Shown: piece by piece, positions 1 to 7,194 of the stretch
Layout: the number at the start of each line of letters is the position of its first letter
Position numbering within the stretch: position 1 is the first letter of the stretch
The notes under the pieces: model-generated
Databases searched by the model: none
Told to the model about the DNA's origin: nothing
Seen by the model: only the letters and a program-made list of their open reading frames with translations
Position numbers and translations under genes: made by a program
Assembly: GCF_007923445.1 (NCBI RefSeq)
Contig: NZ_VOJI01000026.1
Span: 1 to 40,733 of the forward strand
Length of the DNA stretch: 40,733 nucleotides
DNA from: Puniceibacterium confluentis
Lineage (GTDB): Bacteria; Pseudomonadota; Alphaproteobacteria; Rhodobacterales; Rhodobacteraceae
Reading direction: 5' to 3'

Positions 1-187
1 AACCGCCCCTCTCGTGACATTGCTGCGCAATGCACTGCCGGGCAGTGATCGAGATCATGTTCGGCCGCCTCAAGGACCGGAGACGCGTCGCAACACGATA
101 TGACCGATGCCCCGAGACCTTCCTCTCCGCAACAGCTCTCGCAGCGACGATCCTCTTCTGGCTTTGAAACTCAATGAGTCTGGACCC
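1..187 (+). mobile_element. IS5-family insertion sequence, truncated right end
   Basis: The window opens inside an IS5-type element. In the frame ending with the TGA at 165-167 the translation shows the typical IS5 transposase C-terminus (IMFGRLKD, then VATRYDRC, ending in ILFWL). An in-frame stop at 15-17 shows that the reading frame is already broken upstream or that the copy is degenerate. Just after the stop, CAATGAGTCTGGACCC (172-187) looks like the terminal inverted repeat, followed by TA/CTAG, a common target for this group. The other end is outside the window. This is a remnant or edge of an IS, not an intact gene as seen here. Confidence 0.7.
18..167 (+). pseudogene. IS5-family transposase, C-terminal fragment
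   Basis: About 49 codons are open from the stop at 15-17 to the TGA at 165-167. They encode the catalytic-domain tail of an IS4/IS5 DDE transposase: the glutamate-containing stretch E-I-M-F-G-R-L-K-D and the closing hydrophobic ATILFWL. In intact relatives the residues before the glutamate read like RNRIE; here they read RAVIE, and a stop lies 15 codons further upstream. The copy is therefore either frameshifted or decayed. It has no functional start inside the window. Confidence 0.6.
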
Positions 188-1216
188 TAGTGGTGGGAAC
201 CTTTCTTTGGAAAATGCAAAAGCCCTTTGGGACAGCTTCGTCTCGGCAGTGCCACGTAAGTTCCCGTGCAGACAATGTGCATCGCAAATCTGCCAAGAAG
301 GCATGCAGGTCGGCAAAGTCGTACGACATTGATCGCGAGCTTTGCCCATGCCGCGGAGCAGGCAAGTGGGCATCGCTCGCATGACGAGATCGAAGTGGCC
401 GAAACGGGGAGCGGTCAGGGACATGAGAACCCGGCGGAGCTAGCCCTGGTCCATAGTGCTCACGGTGAAGGGGAGGCGGAGGGCGTCGCTGTCCGGCGCA
501 TCAGTTCGCAACTACAGGGCAATTGCCCTGATGGTCGCTTGACCGCCGAACCGCAAACACCTCCGTTTCGGCTGCCGTGACCAGTTGCGGAGCCATCTCA
601 CCGAGGTCCCGGCACCCGTAGCTTCGTCGGCAGGGTGAATACCCTCGGCGCTCTTACGGTTTGCGACCGTATCCGCAAAATCCGGACATCGAATCCCGAT
701 CGTTTCATCCGCTGTCTGACCCATCAGATGCCGTGACCGAACGCTTGAGAATCAAGCTGCCTTGCGACCGTCCGTCCACCAGCCCCCCTTGCTTGCTGTC
801 TTTTCCACCCGCGCTGTCAGCCCGCCAGCTTCCGAGGCTTCACGGGTGCCAGTTTGATCAGACGTACCGATCCTCGCTGGACGCACCTGTCCCGCCGACA
901 GATCCGCTTCCGGTTTCCGGAGCATTTCTGGCACAGGCACTCCGGCACGACGGTGGCCCCTTACCGATCTGCGTTGATTGTTCGTACTATCACGCCAACG
1001 GAATGACCCCGTCCGAGGTCAGGGCGATGGCGCGGAGTCTGGCATCCGGGCCACTGCTGGAACTGAACAGGACAAGGCTGCGAAAGGCTCAGGGCCGCAC
1101 TTCGACGCGACAAATGCGCAGATTTGTGCTCCCCTCCATCGCCTGACAGTATCACGAAACTAGATCTACGCACGGGACGTGCCCTCCGGCGCGGACATCA
1201 GAGACAGGAGCAAGCC
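188..1216. other. Long non-coding or decayed stretch between the IS end and cydA
   Basis: About 1.03 kb with no recognisable gene. The longest open frame (661-1146, plus strand) has a composition unlike a protein and matches no family I know. Opposite-strand frames are equally unconvincing. The stretch next to an IS end suggests eroded coding DNA. The promoter of cydAB should lie in the last few hundred bases, but I see no clean FNR or other named operator. Confidence 0.5.
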
Positions 1217-2626
1217 ATGCCGGATGGTTTCACAGCTGAGATCCTCGCGCGAGCGCAGTTCGCTTTCACCGTGTCATTCCACATCATCTTTCCGGCATTT
1301 TCGATCGGTCTGGCGAGCTTTCTGGCGGTGCTGAATGCCCAGTGGCTGCGTACCGCGGACGAGACATACCGGCACCTGTTTGACTATTGGAAGAAAATTT
1401 TTGCCGTGGCCTTTGGCATGGGAGTCGTTTCCGGAATCGTCATGTCCTATCAGTTCGGCACGAACTGGAGCGTGTTCTCCGACAGGACCGGCCCGGTTCT
1501 GGGGCCGTTGATGGCCTACGAAGTGCTTTCGGCGTTCTTTCTCGAAGCGGGCTTCCTTGGCATCATGCTCTTTGGACGTGAAAAGGTCGGGGACGGTCTG
1601 CACATGTTCGCGACCGGCATGGTTGCCTTCGGCACGCTCATGTCCGCGACATGGATCCTGTCGGTGAACTCCTGGATGCACACACCGGCAGGATTTGGCG
1701 TCAACGATGTCGGCCAGTTCGTACCGGAAGACTGGTGGGCGGTGGTGTTCAACCCCTCCTTCCCCTACCGGCTGGTTCATATGGTGCTGGCGGCCTATCT
1801 CACCACCGCCTTTGTCGTGGCCGGTGTCGCGGGATGGCACTTTCTGCGCGGCACCGCCGGCGCCCCGACGCGGCGGATGTTTTCGATGGCGATGTGGATG
1901 GCGGTGGCCGTCACGCCGCTGCAGATCCTGGCCGGGGACGCCCACGGGCTCAACACCCTGCAGCATCAGCCTGCCAAGGTCATGGCGATGGAGGGGCACT
2001 ATGACAGCCATCCGGACGGCGCACCGCTGATCCTGTTCGGCATCCCGAATCCGGCGGAAAAGCGGATCGACTACGCGCTTCAGATCCCCAGACTGTCGAG
2101 CCTGATCCTGAAACATGACCTGAACGCCCCACTGGCGGGACTGGATAGCATACCCGAGGCGGATCAGCCGCCGGTCGAGATCGTGTTCTTCAGCTTCCGG
2201 ATCATGATCACGCTGGGGTTTGCAATGCTCGCGGTTGGCATCTGGGGTCTGGTCCAGCGTCTGCGCGGGCAGCTTTTCTCCGACCGGTGGCTGCATCGGG
2301 TCACCCTGGTCATGGGCCCCGCCGGATTTGTCGCCGTTCTGGCCGGCTGGATCACCACCGAGGTCGGCCGCCAGCCGTTCACTGTCTACGGCCTGCTGCG
2401 CACGACCGACAGTCTTGCCCCGATCGCGGCCCCCGCTGTTGCCGCATCGCTGATAGCATTTGTCATTGTCTACTTCTTCGTCTTTGGCGCGGGCACCTTC
2501 TACATCCTGCGGATGATGAGCAAACCCCCGGGGACATTGCGGCTGGGCCTCAACGACGGACCGATCCGCTCGGCCGGAGTCACGCCGGCGCAACAGACCG
2601 AGCAGAAAACCCGCCTTGCGGAATAG
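1217..2626 (+). CDS. cydA: Cytochrome bd-type ubiquinol oxidase subunit I (CIO-like)
   Basis: Haem-bearing subunit of the membrane quinol oxidase that reduces O2 to water without pumping protons. 469 residues from ATG 1217, which has a GGAG ribosome site just upstream; an upstream in-frame ATG at 1124 lacks the conserved start. Visible: the first-helix His22 (equivalent to the high-spin haem ligand) in FHIIFPAFSIG, His188 and Met366 at the positions of the low-spin haem b558 ligands, and the family motif GRQPF near residue 385. The region between helices that forms the Q-loop is short. Together with the total length this points to the cyanide-insensitive (CioA) branch rather than the long-Q-loop E. 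coli CydA. First gene of a three-gene operon; cydB follows after 9 nt. No cydDC assembly transporter is present in the window. Confidence 0.93.
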   Translation: MPDGFTAEILARAQFAFTVSFHIIFPAFSIGLASFLAVLNAQWLRTADETYRHLFDYWKKIFAVAFGMGVVSGIVMSYQFGTNWSVFSDRTGPVLGPLMAYEVLSAFFLEAGFLGIMLFGREKVGDGLHMFATGMVAFGTLMSATWILSVNSWMHTPAGFGVNDVGQFVPEDWWAVVFNPSFPYRLVHMVLAAYLTTAFVVAGVAGWHFLRGTAGAPTRRMFSMAMWMAVAVTPLQILAGDAHGLNTLQHQPAKVMAMEGHYDSHPDGAPLILFGIPNPAEKRIDYALQIPRLSSLILKHDLNAPLAGLDSIPEADQPPVEIVFFSFRIMITLGFAMLAVGIWGLVQRLRGQLFSDRWLHRVTLVMGPAGFVAVLAGWITTEVGRQPFTVYGLLRTTDSLAPIAAPAVAASLIAFVIVYFFVFGAGTFYILRMMSKPPGTLRLGLNDGPIRSAGVTPAQQTEQKTRLAE

Positions 2627-2635
2627 GAGCACGCC

Positions 2636-3640
2636 ATGATCATTGATTACGCATTCATCTGGGCCGGGATCATCGCTTTTGCCGTGCTCACCTATGTCGT
2701 GCTCGACGGGTTTGACCTTGGCGTCGGTATCCTGTTCCCGTTCGGGCGCTCGGAAAGTGACCGCGACCTGATGATGAACTCGGTCGCGCCGATCTGGGAC
2801 GGCAACGAGACCTGGCTGGTGCTGGGCGGCGGCGGGCTGTTCGCGGTGTTTCCACTGGCCTACGCCGTGGTGATGCCGGCGTTGTACATGCCGATCATCC
2901 TGATGCTGCTGGCGCTGGTGTTCCGCGGTGTCGCCTTTGAATACCGATGGCGCACCCGACGCTGGAAATCGGTCTGGGACATCGCATTCTGCGGTGGCTC
3001 GACGCTGGCGGCCTTGATGCAGGGCATCGCGCTGGGGGCGCTGGTGCAGGGGATCAAGGTGGTCGACCGCGCCTATGGCGGCGGCTGGTGGGACTGGCTG
3101 ACGCCGTTTTCCCTGCTGACCGGAGGGGCCGTGGTGGTGGGCTATGCACTGCTGGGTGCCACCTGGCTCAACATGAAGCTGGACGGCCCGGTGCAGGCGC
3201 AGATGCGCGGTTATGCCAGACCGCTGGCCATCGCCACACTTGCAGCGATCGGGGTGGTGAGCGTCCTGACCCCGTTGCAGGATGTCGTCTACTTTCAGCG
3301 CTGGTTCAACCTTCCGGGCAGCCTGTTCAGCGTGATCATGCCCGGGCTGCTGGCACTGACCACATGGAAACTGTTCACCGGGTTGCGCGACCGCCGCGAC
3401 GTCACCCCGTTCCTTTCGGCGCTGTCGCTGTTCGGGATCAGCTTTGTCGGCATCGGCATCAGCTTTTACCCTCACATCGTGCCACCTGACCTGACCATCT
3501 GGCAGGCCGCCGCGCCCGAGAGCAGCCTGAAATTCACGCTGGTCGGCGCGGCGGTGCTGGTGCCGCTGATCCTGGCCTATACCGCCTATGCCTACTGGGT
3601 GTTCCGCGGCAAGATCGACCCGGATCAGGGGTATCACTGA
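2636..3640 (+). CDS. cydB: Cytochrome bd-type ubiquinol oxidase subunit II
   Basis: Second integral membrane subunit of the CIO/bd oxidase, needed for stable haem insertion. 334 residues, normal for CydB. The N-terminus carries the typical VLDGFDLGVGILFPF segment and WDGNETWLVLGGGGLFAVFP, both hallmarks of CydB/CioB, in a run of eight or so hydrophobic helices. It starts 9 nt after cydA stops, and its TGA shares one base with the ATG of the downstream small gene, so the three are almost certainly co-transcribed and translationally coupled. Confidence 0.93.
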   Translation: MIIDYAFIWAGIIAFAVLTYVVLDGFDLGVGILFPFGRSESDRDLMMNSVAPIWDGNETWLVLGGGGLFAVFPLAYAVVMPALYMPIILMLLALVFRGVAFEYRWRTRRWKSVWDIAFCGGSTLAALMQGIALGALVQGIKVVDRAYGGGWWDWLTPFSLLTGGAVVVGYALLGATWLNMKLDGPVQAQMRGYARPLAIATLAAIGVVSVLTPLQDVVYFQRWFNLPGSLFSVIMPGLLALTTWKLFTGLRDRRDVTPFLSALSLFGISFVGIGISFYPHIVPPDLTIWQAAAPESSLKFTLVGAAVLVPLILAYTAYAYWVFRGKIDPDQGYH

Positions 3641-3750
3641 TGTCCGGGGGCGCAGTGGGCAGGCGTCTGGCGTGGTTTGTCGCGATATGGCTGGCCAGTG
3701 TCGGCGCACTGGGATTGGTGGCCTATGGCATCAGGCTGGTGATCGGCTAA
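3640..3750 (+). CDS. Small single-helix bd-oxidase-associated protein (DUF2474-like)
   Basis: 36-residue membrane protein with a short basic N-terminus (RR at positions 8-9) followed by one hydrophobic helix of about 22 residues (WFVAIWLASVGALGLVAYGI). Its ATG overlaps the cydB stop (TGATG). Small one-helix proteins in this exact position are known third subunits of bd oxidases: CydX in enterobacteria, and DUF2474 proteins beside CIO-type cydAB. Assignment rests on size, topology and position, since such short sequences carry little identity. Its TAA overlaps the TAG of the convergent deacetylase gene by four bases, leaving no room for a terminator. Confidence 0.75.
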   Translation: MSGGAVGRRLAWFVAIWLASVGALGLVAYGIRLVIG

Positions 3751-4625
3751 AGCCCGAGTTGACGGTAGTGGTCATTGATCGCACCGGCAGTGGTGAACCA
3801 GACCTGATCGTTTGATCGTGCCGTCAGGGCGCGCAGCGCCCTGTCGAGATGCTTCAGCCGGTGCGGCTGCCCCATGATATAGGGATGCAAGGCGATTCCC
3901 ATGACAAGCGGGCGCCGTGCGCTTTCCGCCAGCATCACGTCAAAGCTGTCGAGGATCATGTCTGCAAACTCCGCGGCTTCGCGCTTGCGTCCGATGATCT
4001 GGGGAATGTCGTTCAGCTCTTGCGGATAGGGCACCGACAGGATGCGCCCGGCCCGGGTGTTCATCCAGACCGGCTGATCGTCGTGGCACCAGTCAAGCAG
4101 ATAGTCATACCCCGCTTCGTCCAGCAAATCGGGTGTCACCCTGCTTTGCGAAATCCAGGGCCCCAGCCAGCCCTTCGGCCTGCGGCCCTCCTCGCGGTGC
4201 AGGCGCTGTGTGGCGTCCACGATCAGCGCCGCCTCGCCGCGCGCATCCAGACTGCCCTGCCGTTCGGAATTGCTGCGGCCATGGCCGGCAATCTCGTCGC
4301 CGCGACCGCGGAACGCCTCGACCACGCCCGGGGCGGCGTCGTACATTGCGCTGTTGACCAGTGCCGTGCAGGGCAGACCCAGACGATCGAACAGCTCCAG
4401 CATCCGCCAGACGCCGACCCGGTTGCCGTAGTCCCGCCAGGCGTAATTCAGCACATCGGGCTGCGGCCCGCCGGGCGCAAGCTCGGCGCCGAGGCCGCTC
4501 CCGAAGTCAAAACATTCGAGGTTCATGCCGAGATACACGGCCAGACGCGCCTTGCCCGGCCAGTCGAAATCGGGGCGTGCAGGGATCGGGCTGAAGGCAT
4601 ATCGGCCGTGATCGGTCAGGGGCAT
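3747..4625 (-). CDS. Polysaccharide deacetylase family protein (PuuE/allantoinase-like)
   Basis: 292 residues from the ATG at 4625, chosen because a GGAG precedes it and MPLTDHGRYAFSPI matches typical starts; the frame is open 108 nt further upstream. NodB-homology fold hydrolase. Visible motifs are LAVYLGMNLECF near the N-terminus, GHGRSN in the middle and HPYIMGQPHR near the C-terminus. The last is typical of the PuuE-like branch, whose studied members hydrolyse allantoin or related cyclic amides. The classic TFDDG motif of chitin/peptidoglycan deacetylases is absent, as usual in this branch. It lies 146 nt downstream of the GntR regulator on the same strand, facing away from the malonate operon, so it may belong to that regulon. 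The substrate cannot be told from sequence. Confidence 0.8.
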   Translation of the reverse strand: MPLTDHGRYAFSPIPARPDFDWPGKARLAVYLGMNLECFDFGSGLGAELAPGGPQPDVLNYAWRDYGNRVGVWRMLELFDRLGLPCTALVNSAMYDAAPGVVEAFRGRGDEIAGHGRSNSERQGSLDARGEAALIVDATQRLHREEGRRPKGWLGPWISQSRVTPDLLDEAGYDYLLDWCHDDQPVWMNTRAGRILSVPYPQELNDIPQIIGRKREAAEFADMILDSFDVMLAESARRPLVMGIALHPYIMGQPHRLKHLDRALRALTARSNDQVWFTTAGAINDHYRQLGL

Positions 4626-4771
4626 GGCTTTCTCCTTTGCGGGTGCATCATCCATGCAAAGGCGCACACCGCAACGGACAAGCCTGCATCCCGGCGAGGA
4701 CCCCTGGAATTCGGGCCGCCCGGGAGATGCCAACGCCCCAAAATTGATCAGCCCGGTTCGGCAGCCGTGTG

Positions 4772-5428
4772 CTACTGCGCCGCCATCCGCAGGCTGGACA
4801 CCAGTTGGTGGAACTTCTCGCCCTGCACCGCCACATGGCTGCGCAGGGTATCGGCCGCCAGCACGGCATCCCCATCGCGCAGCGCCCGGACAACCGTTTC
4901 ATGTTCCGCCATCGACTGGGACATGCGCCCGCGCCAGCGCAGTTGGACCCGACGAAACGGGCTCAGGCGACGGTTCAGCCGCAATGCCTCGTTTTCCAGA
5001 AAGCTGTTGCCGGTCTCGTGGTAGATCACCTGATGAAACCTCTGGTTTTCGCGGTAATAGCCGTCAACGTCGCCCGCCGTCACCGCAGCCTGGCAACGGG
5101 CGTTGGTCTCTTCCAGTCCATCCAGCGCCGACTCGGAAATCCGCACCGCCGCCAACCGACCGCAGGCGGCCTCGATTTCAGCCATCGTCTCGAACATCTG
5201 CATCAGTTCCACCGGTCCGGGCTGGCGGATGAACACCCCGCGTCGCGGCAGTTGTTCGGCCAGTCCCGAAACAACAAGCCGCTGCAAAGCCTCGCGGATT
5301 GGCGTGCGCGACACCCCGAACCGGGCGGCGAGCGTGATCTCGTCAAGTCGGTCGCCATCGCGGAATTCGCCGGTAAAGACAAGCTCTTCCAGCGCGTCAG
5401 CAATTTCGTTCGGGCGCAGTTTTTCCAT
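4772..5428 (-). CDS. GntR-family transcriptional regulator with FCD domain (probable malonate regulator)
   Basis: 218 residues. The N-terminal winged helix (about 1-70) contains the GntR recognition region LAARFGVSRTPIREALQRL. Residues 75-215 form the all-helical FCD ligand-binding domain, with the conserved NQRFHQVIYHETGN stretch and the H of MAEHETVVRALRDGD that normally help bind a metal and a carboxylate ligand. It diverges from matPQMAB across a 139-bp region holding a perfect palindrome typical of this family. Rhizobial malonate operons are controlled by a GntR protein (MatR), so the most likely role is a malonate- or malonyl-CoA-responsive repressor/activator of the transporter operon and of itself. 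The ligand is inferred. Confidence 0.88.
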   Translation of the reverse strand: MEKLRPNEIADALEELVFTGEFRDGDRLDEITLAARFGVSRTPIREALQRLVVSGLAEQLPRRGVFIRQPGPVELMQMFETMAEIEAACGRLAAVRISESALDGLEETNARCQAAVTAGDVDGYYRENQRFHQVIYHETGNSFLENEALRLNRRLSPFRRVQLRWRGRMSQSMAEHETVVRALRDGDAVLAADTLRSHVAVQGEKFHQLVSSLRMAAQ

Positions 5429-5472
5429 AGCAGCATGCTACTTCGGCGATGGCTTGTCGGCAAGATTGAATT

Positions 5473-5486
5473 TCTTGTATACAAGA
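5473..5486. promoter_or_regulatory. Palindromic GntR-type operator TCTTGTATACAAGA
   Basis: A perfect 14-bp inverted repeat in the divergent gap between the GntR/FCD gene (start 5428) and matP (start 5568). The TTGTATACAA core is a classic FCD-GntR operator form, and the TCTTGTA half-site resembles, as far as I recall, the one described for rhizobial MatR. It sits 44 bp from the regulator start and 81 bp from the matP start, so it could control both promoters. Confidence 0.72.
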
Positions 5487-5567
5487 TCATTGACTCTGTG
5501 TGCTCTCTCCCCCACCCTTGGCACATCAAATCCGACCGGGGAGGGTCGGATGTTTGGGGAGAAACAG

Positions 5568-6554
5568 ATGAAGCACATTCTACACAGCACTGTGGCCGCA
5601 CTGACGCTGGCTGCGCTCGGGTCGACTGCGCAGGCCGCCGAGCTGCGCCTGTCGCACCAGTGGTCGAACTCGGACGTTCGCCACCAGGTCGCACAGATCG
5701 TCGCCGACGAAGTCGCGGCAGCGAATGTCGACCTCGACATCAAGATTTTCGGCTCGCAGTCGCTGTTCAAGGCGCGTGAGCAATATACGCCGCTGTCACG
5801 CGGTCAGCTTGACATGACAGTGCTGCCGCTGTCCTACGCCGGCGGCCAGCAACCGGCCTACAACCTCACGCTGATGCCGGGCCTGGTCAAGAACCACGAT
5901 CATGCGGCACGCCTGACCGCGAGCCCCTTCATGGCCGCGCTTGAGGAAAAGATGGCCGAAGATGACGTGATCGTGCTGGTGCACGGATATCTCGCCGGCG
6001 GCTTTGCGGGCAAGGACAGCTGCATCACCTCTGTCGACGACATGCCGGGCAAACAGACCCGCGCGGCCGGCAAGGCGTTCGAGCAGATGCTGGCCGGTGC
6101 CGGAGCCTCGATCGCCTCGATGGCCAGCTCCGAGATCTACAATGCCATGCAGACCGGCGTTCTGGATGCTGCCAATACCTCGTCCTCGAGCTTTGTCAGC
6201 TACCGGATCTACGAACAGGTCGCCTGCTACACCCCGCCGGGCGATTACGCGCTGTGGTTCATGTACCAGCCCCTGCTGATGAACAAGACAACCTTTGACG
6301 GGCTGTCCGCCGAACAGCAGGCAGCTCTGACTGCCGCCTCGGCCAAGGCCCAGGCTTTCTACCTCGAAGAGGCCAAGAAGGAAGACGCCGAAAGCCGCAA
6401 GGTCTTTGCCGACAATGGCGTGCAGATCGACGACATGACAGCCGAGGAATTCGAAGAATGGCGCAAGCTCGCCGCGGAAACCTCCTACAAGGCGTTCGTC
6501 GACGAGACGCCGGACGGTCAGGCACTGCTCGACATGGCACTTGCCGTCGAGTGA
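5568..6554 (+). CDS. matP: TRAP transporter solute-binding protein, DctP family (malonate)
   Basis: Periplasmic receptor of a tripartite ATP-independent transporter. 328 residues from ATG 5568, preceded by GGGGAGAAACAG; an in-frame ATG 18 bases upstream has no ribosome site. A signal peptide is clear: K2, a hydrophobic stretch TVAALTLAALGS, then cleavage after AQA near residue 23. The mature part has the DctP pattern, including the region around residue 150-200 (AGKAFEQMLAGAGA, then SEIYNAMQTGVLDAANTS) that positions the carboxylate-binding arginine. First gene of a five-gene run ending in malonyl-CoA decarboxylase and malonyl-CoA synthetase. A malonate TRAP system linked to such genes is known in Sinorhizobium (matPQMAB). 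Malonate as ligand comes from this context. Confidence 0.87.
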   Translation: MKHILHSTVAALTLAALGSTAQAAELRLSHQWSNSDVRHQVAQIVADEVAAANVDLDIKIFGSQSLFKAREQYTPLSRGQLDMTVLPLSYAGGQQPAYNLTLMPGLVKNHDHAARLTASPFMAALEEKMAEDDVIVLVHGYLAGGFAGKDSCITSVDDMPGKQTRAAGKAFEQMLAGAGASIASMASSEIYNAMQTGVLDAANTSSSSFVSYRIYEQVACYTPPGDYALWFMYQPLLMNKTTFDGLSAEQQAALTAASAKAQAFYLEEAKKEDAESRKVFADNGVQIDDMTAEEFEEWRKLAAETSYKAFVDETPDGQALLDMALAVE

Positions 6555-6568
6555 TCTGACACCTTCCC

Positions 6569-6596
6569 GGGGCGCCCGATCCGGGCGCCCCTTTTT
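6569..6596 (+). terminator. Intercistronic hairpin with T-run between matP and matQ
   Basis: Perfect 10-bp GC stem (6569-6578 pairs with 6582-6591, loop ATC) followed by five T. It begins 14 nt after the matP stop and ends 19 nt before matQ. In TRAP operons such a structure typically lets the abundant periplasmic receptor be made in excess by stopping or stabilising part of the transcripts. Confidence 0.8.
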
Positions 6597-6615
6597 ATCA
6601 AGGCAAGGAGCACCG

Positions 6616-7194
6616 ATGTCCGGCGCAACCCCTGTCAGTGCCGCGCGCACTGGCGACAACCCCTTTCTCAAAGCAGTCGCCGCGGTCTCGACCTTCGCAG
6701 GCTGGGTGTCCGCGGGCATGATCGTGGTGGCCGTGGCCATCACCTGCCAGATGATCTTTGTCCGGTTCGTGCTCAACGGCTCGACCGTGTGGCAGACCGA
6801 GGCGGTGATCTACCTGATGATCGCGGCCACCCTCATCGGGCTGTGTTATGTGCAGCGGCTGCGCGGCCATGTGAACGTCGACCTTGTGCCGCTGGCCTTG
6901 CCCATGGGCGCGCGCAAGCTGCTCGCCATAGTCACACTCGGCGTATCCTCGGCGATCATCGCGGTGATGCTGTGGTATGCCTATGAATTCTGGCACTTTG
7001 CCTGGATGCGCGGCTGGCGGTCGGACACGGTCTGGGGGGTCATGCTGTGGAAGCCCTACCTGTCGCTGCCCATCGGCCTTGCGCTGCTGCTGATGCAGTT
7101 GCTGGCCGATCTGTACGCCGTGATTGCCAATATCGACAAACCCTTCGGGATCCAGGCCGAAGGCCTGACCGCCCGCGCATCGGGAGATCTCTGA
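6616..7194 (+). CDS. matQ: TRAP transporter small permease, DctQ family
   Basis: 192 residues from ATG 6616 (AAGGAG ribosome site 7 nt upstream). The first ~20 residues are hydrophilic, followed by four hydrophobic helices, the DctQ topology. The conserved RFVLNGSTVWQTEAVIYLM segment after helix 1 and the charged RLRGHVNVDLVPL loop after helix 2 are family marks. DctQ forms the complex with DctM in the inner membrane. It directly abuts the large permease (stop 7194, next start 7195). Confidence 0.88.
   Translation: MSGATPVSAARTGDNPFLKAVAAVSTFAGWVSAGMIVVAVAITCQMIFVRFVLNGSTVWQTEAVIYLMIAATLIGLCYVQRLRGHVNVDLVPLALPMGARKLLAIVTLGVSSAIIAVMLWYAYEFWHFAWMRGWRSDTVWGVMLWKPYLSLPIGLALLLMQLLADLYAVIANIDKPFGIQAEGLTARASGDL

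Noticed and set aside
171-329. Minus-strand frame starting MSYDFADLHAFLA, resembling the first residues of LysR-type regulators, apparently cut off near the IS end
   Set aside because: Only about 13 residues look LysR-like and the rest does not continue the helix-turn-helix; too short to call a pseudogene.
742-760. CTTGA-GAA-TCAAG palindrome upstream of cydA considered as an FNR box
   Set aside because: Spacing differs from TTGAT-N4-ATCAA and it lies far (about 460 bp) from the start; not credible as the cyd oxygen-control site.
661-1146. 161-codon plus-strand frame upstream of cydA
   Set aside because: No domain or motif, proline/serine/arginine-rich composition typical of random GC-rich frames, and no good ribosome site.
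1274-3709. 811-codon minus-strand open frame opposite cydA and cydB
   Set aside because: His/Gln/Arg/Asp-rich shadow produced by the codon bias of the real cydAB genes on the other strand.
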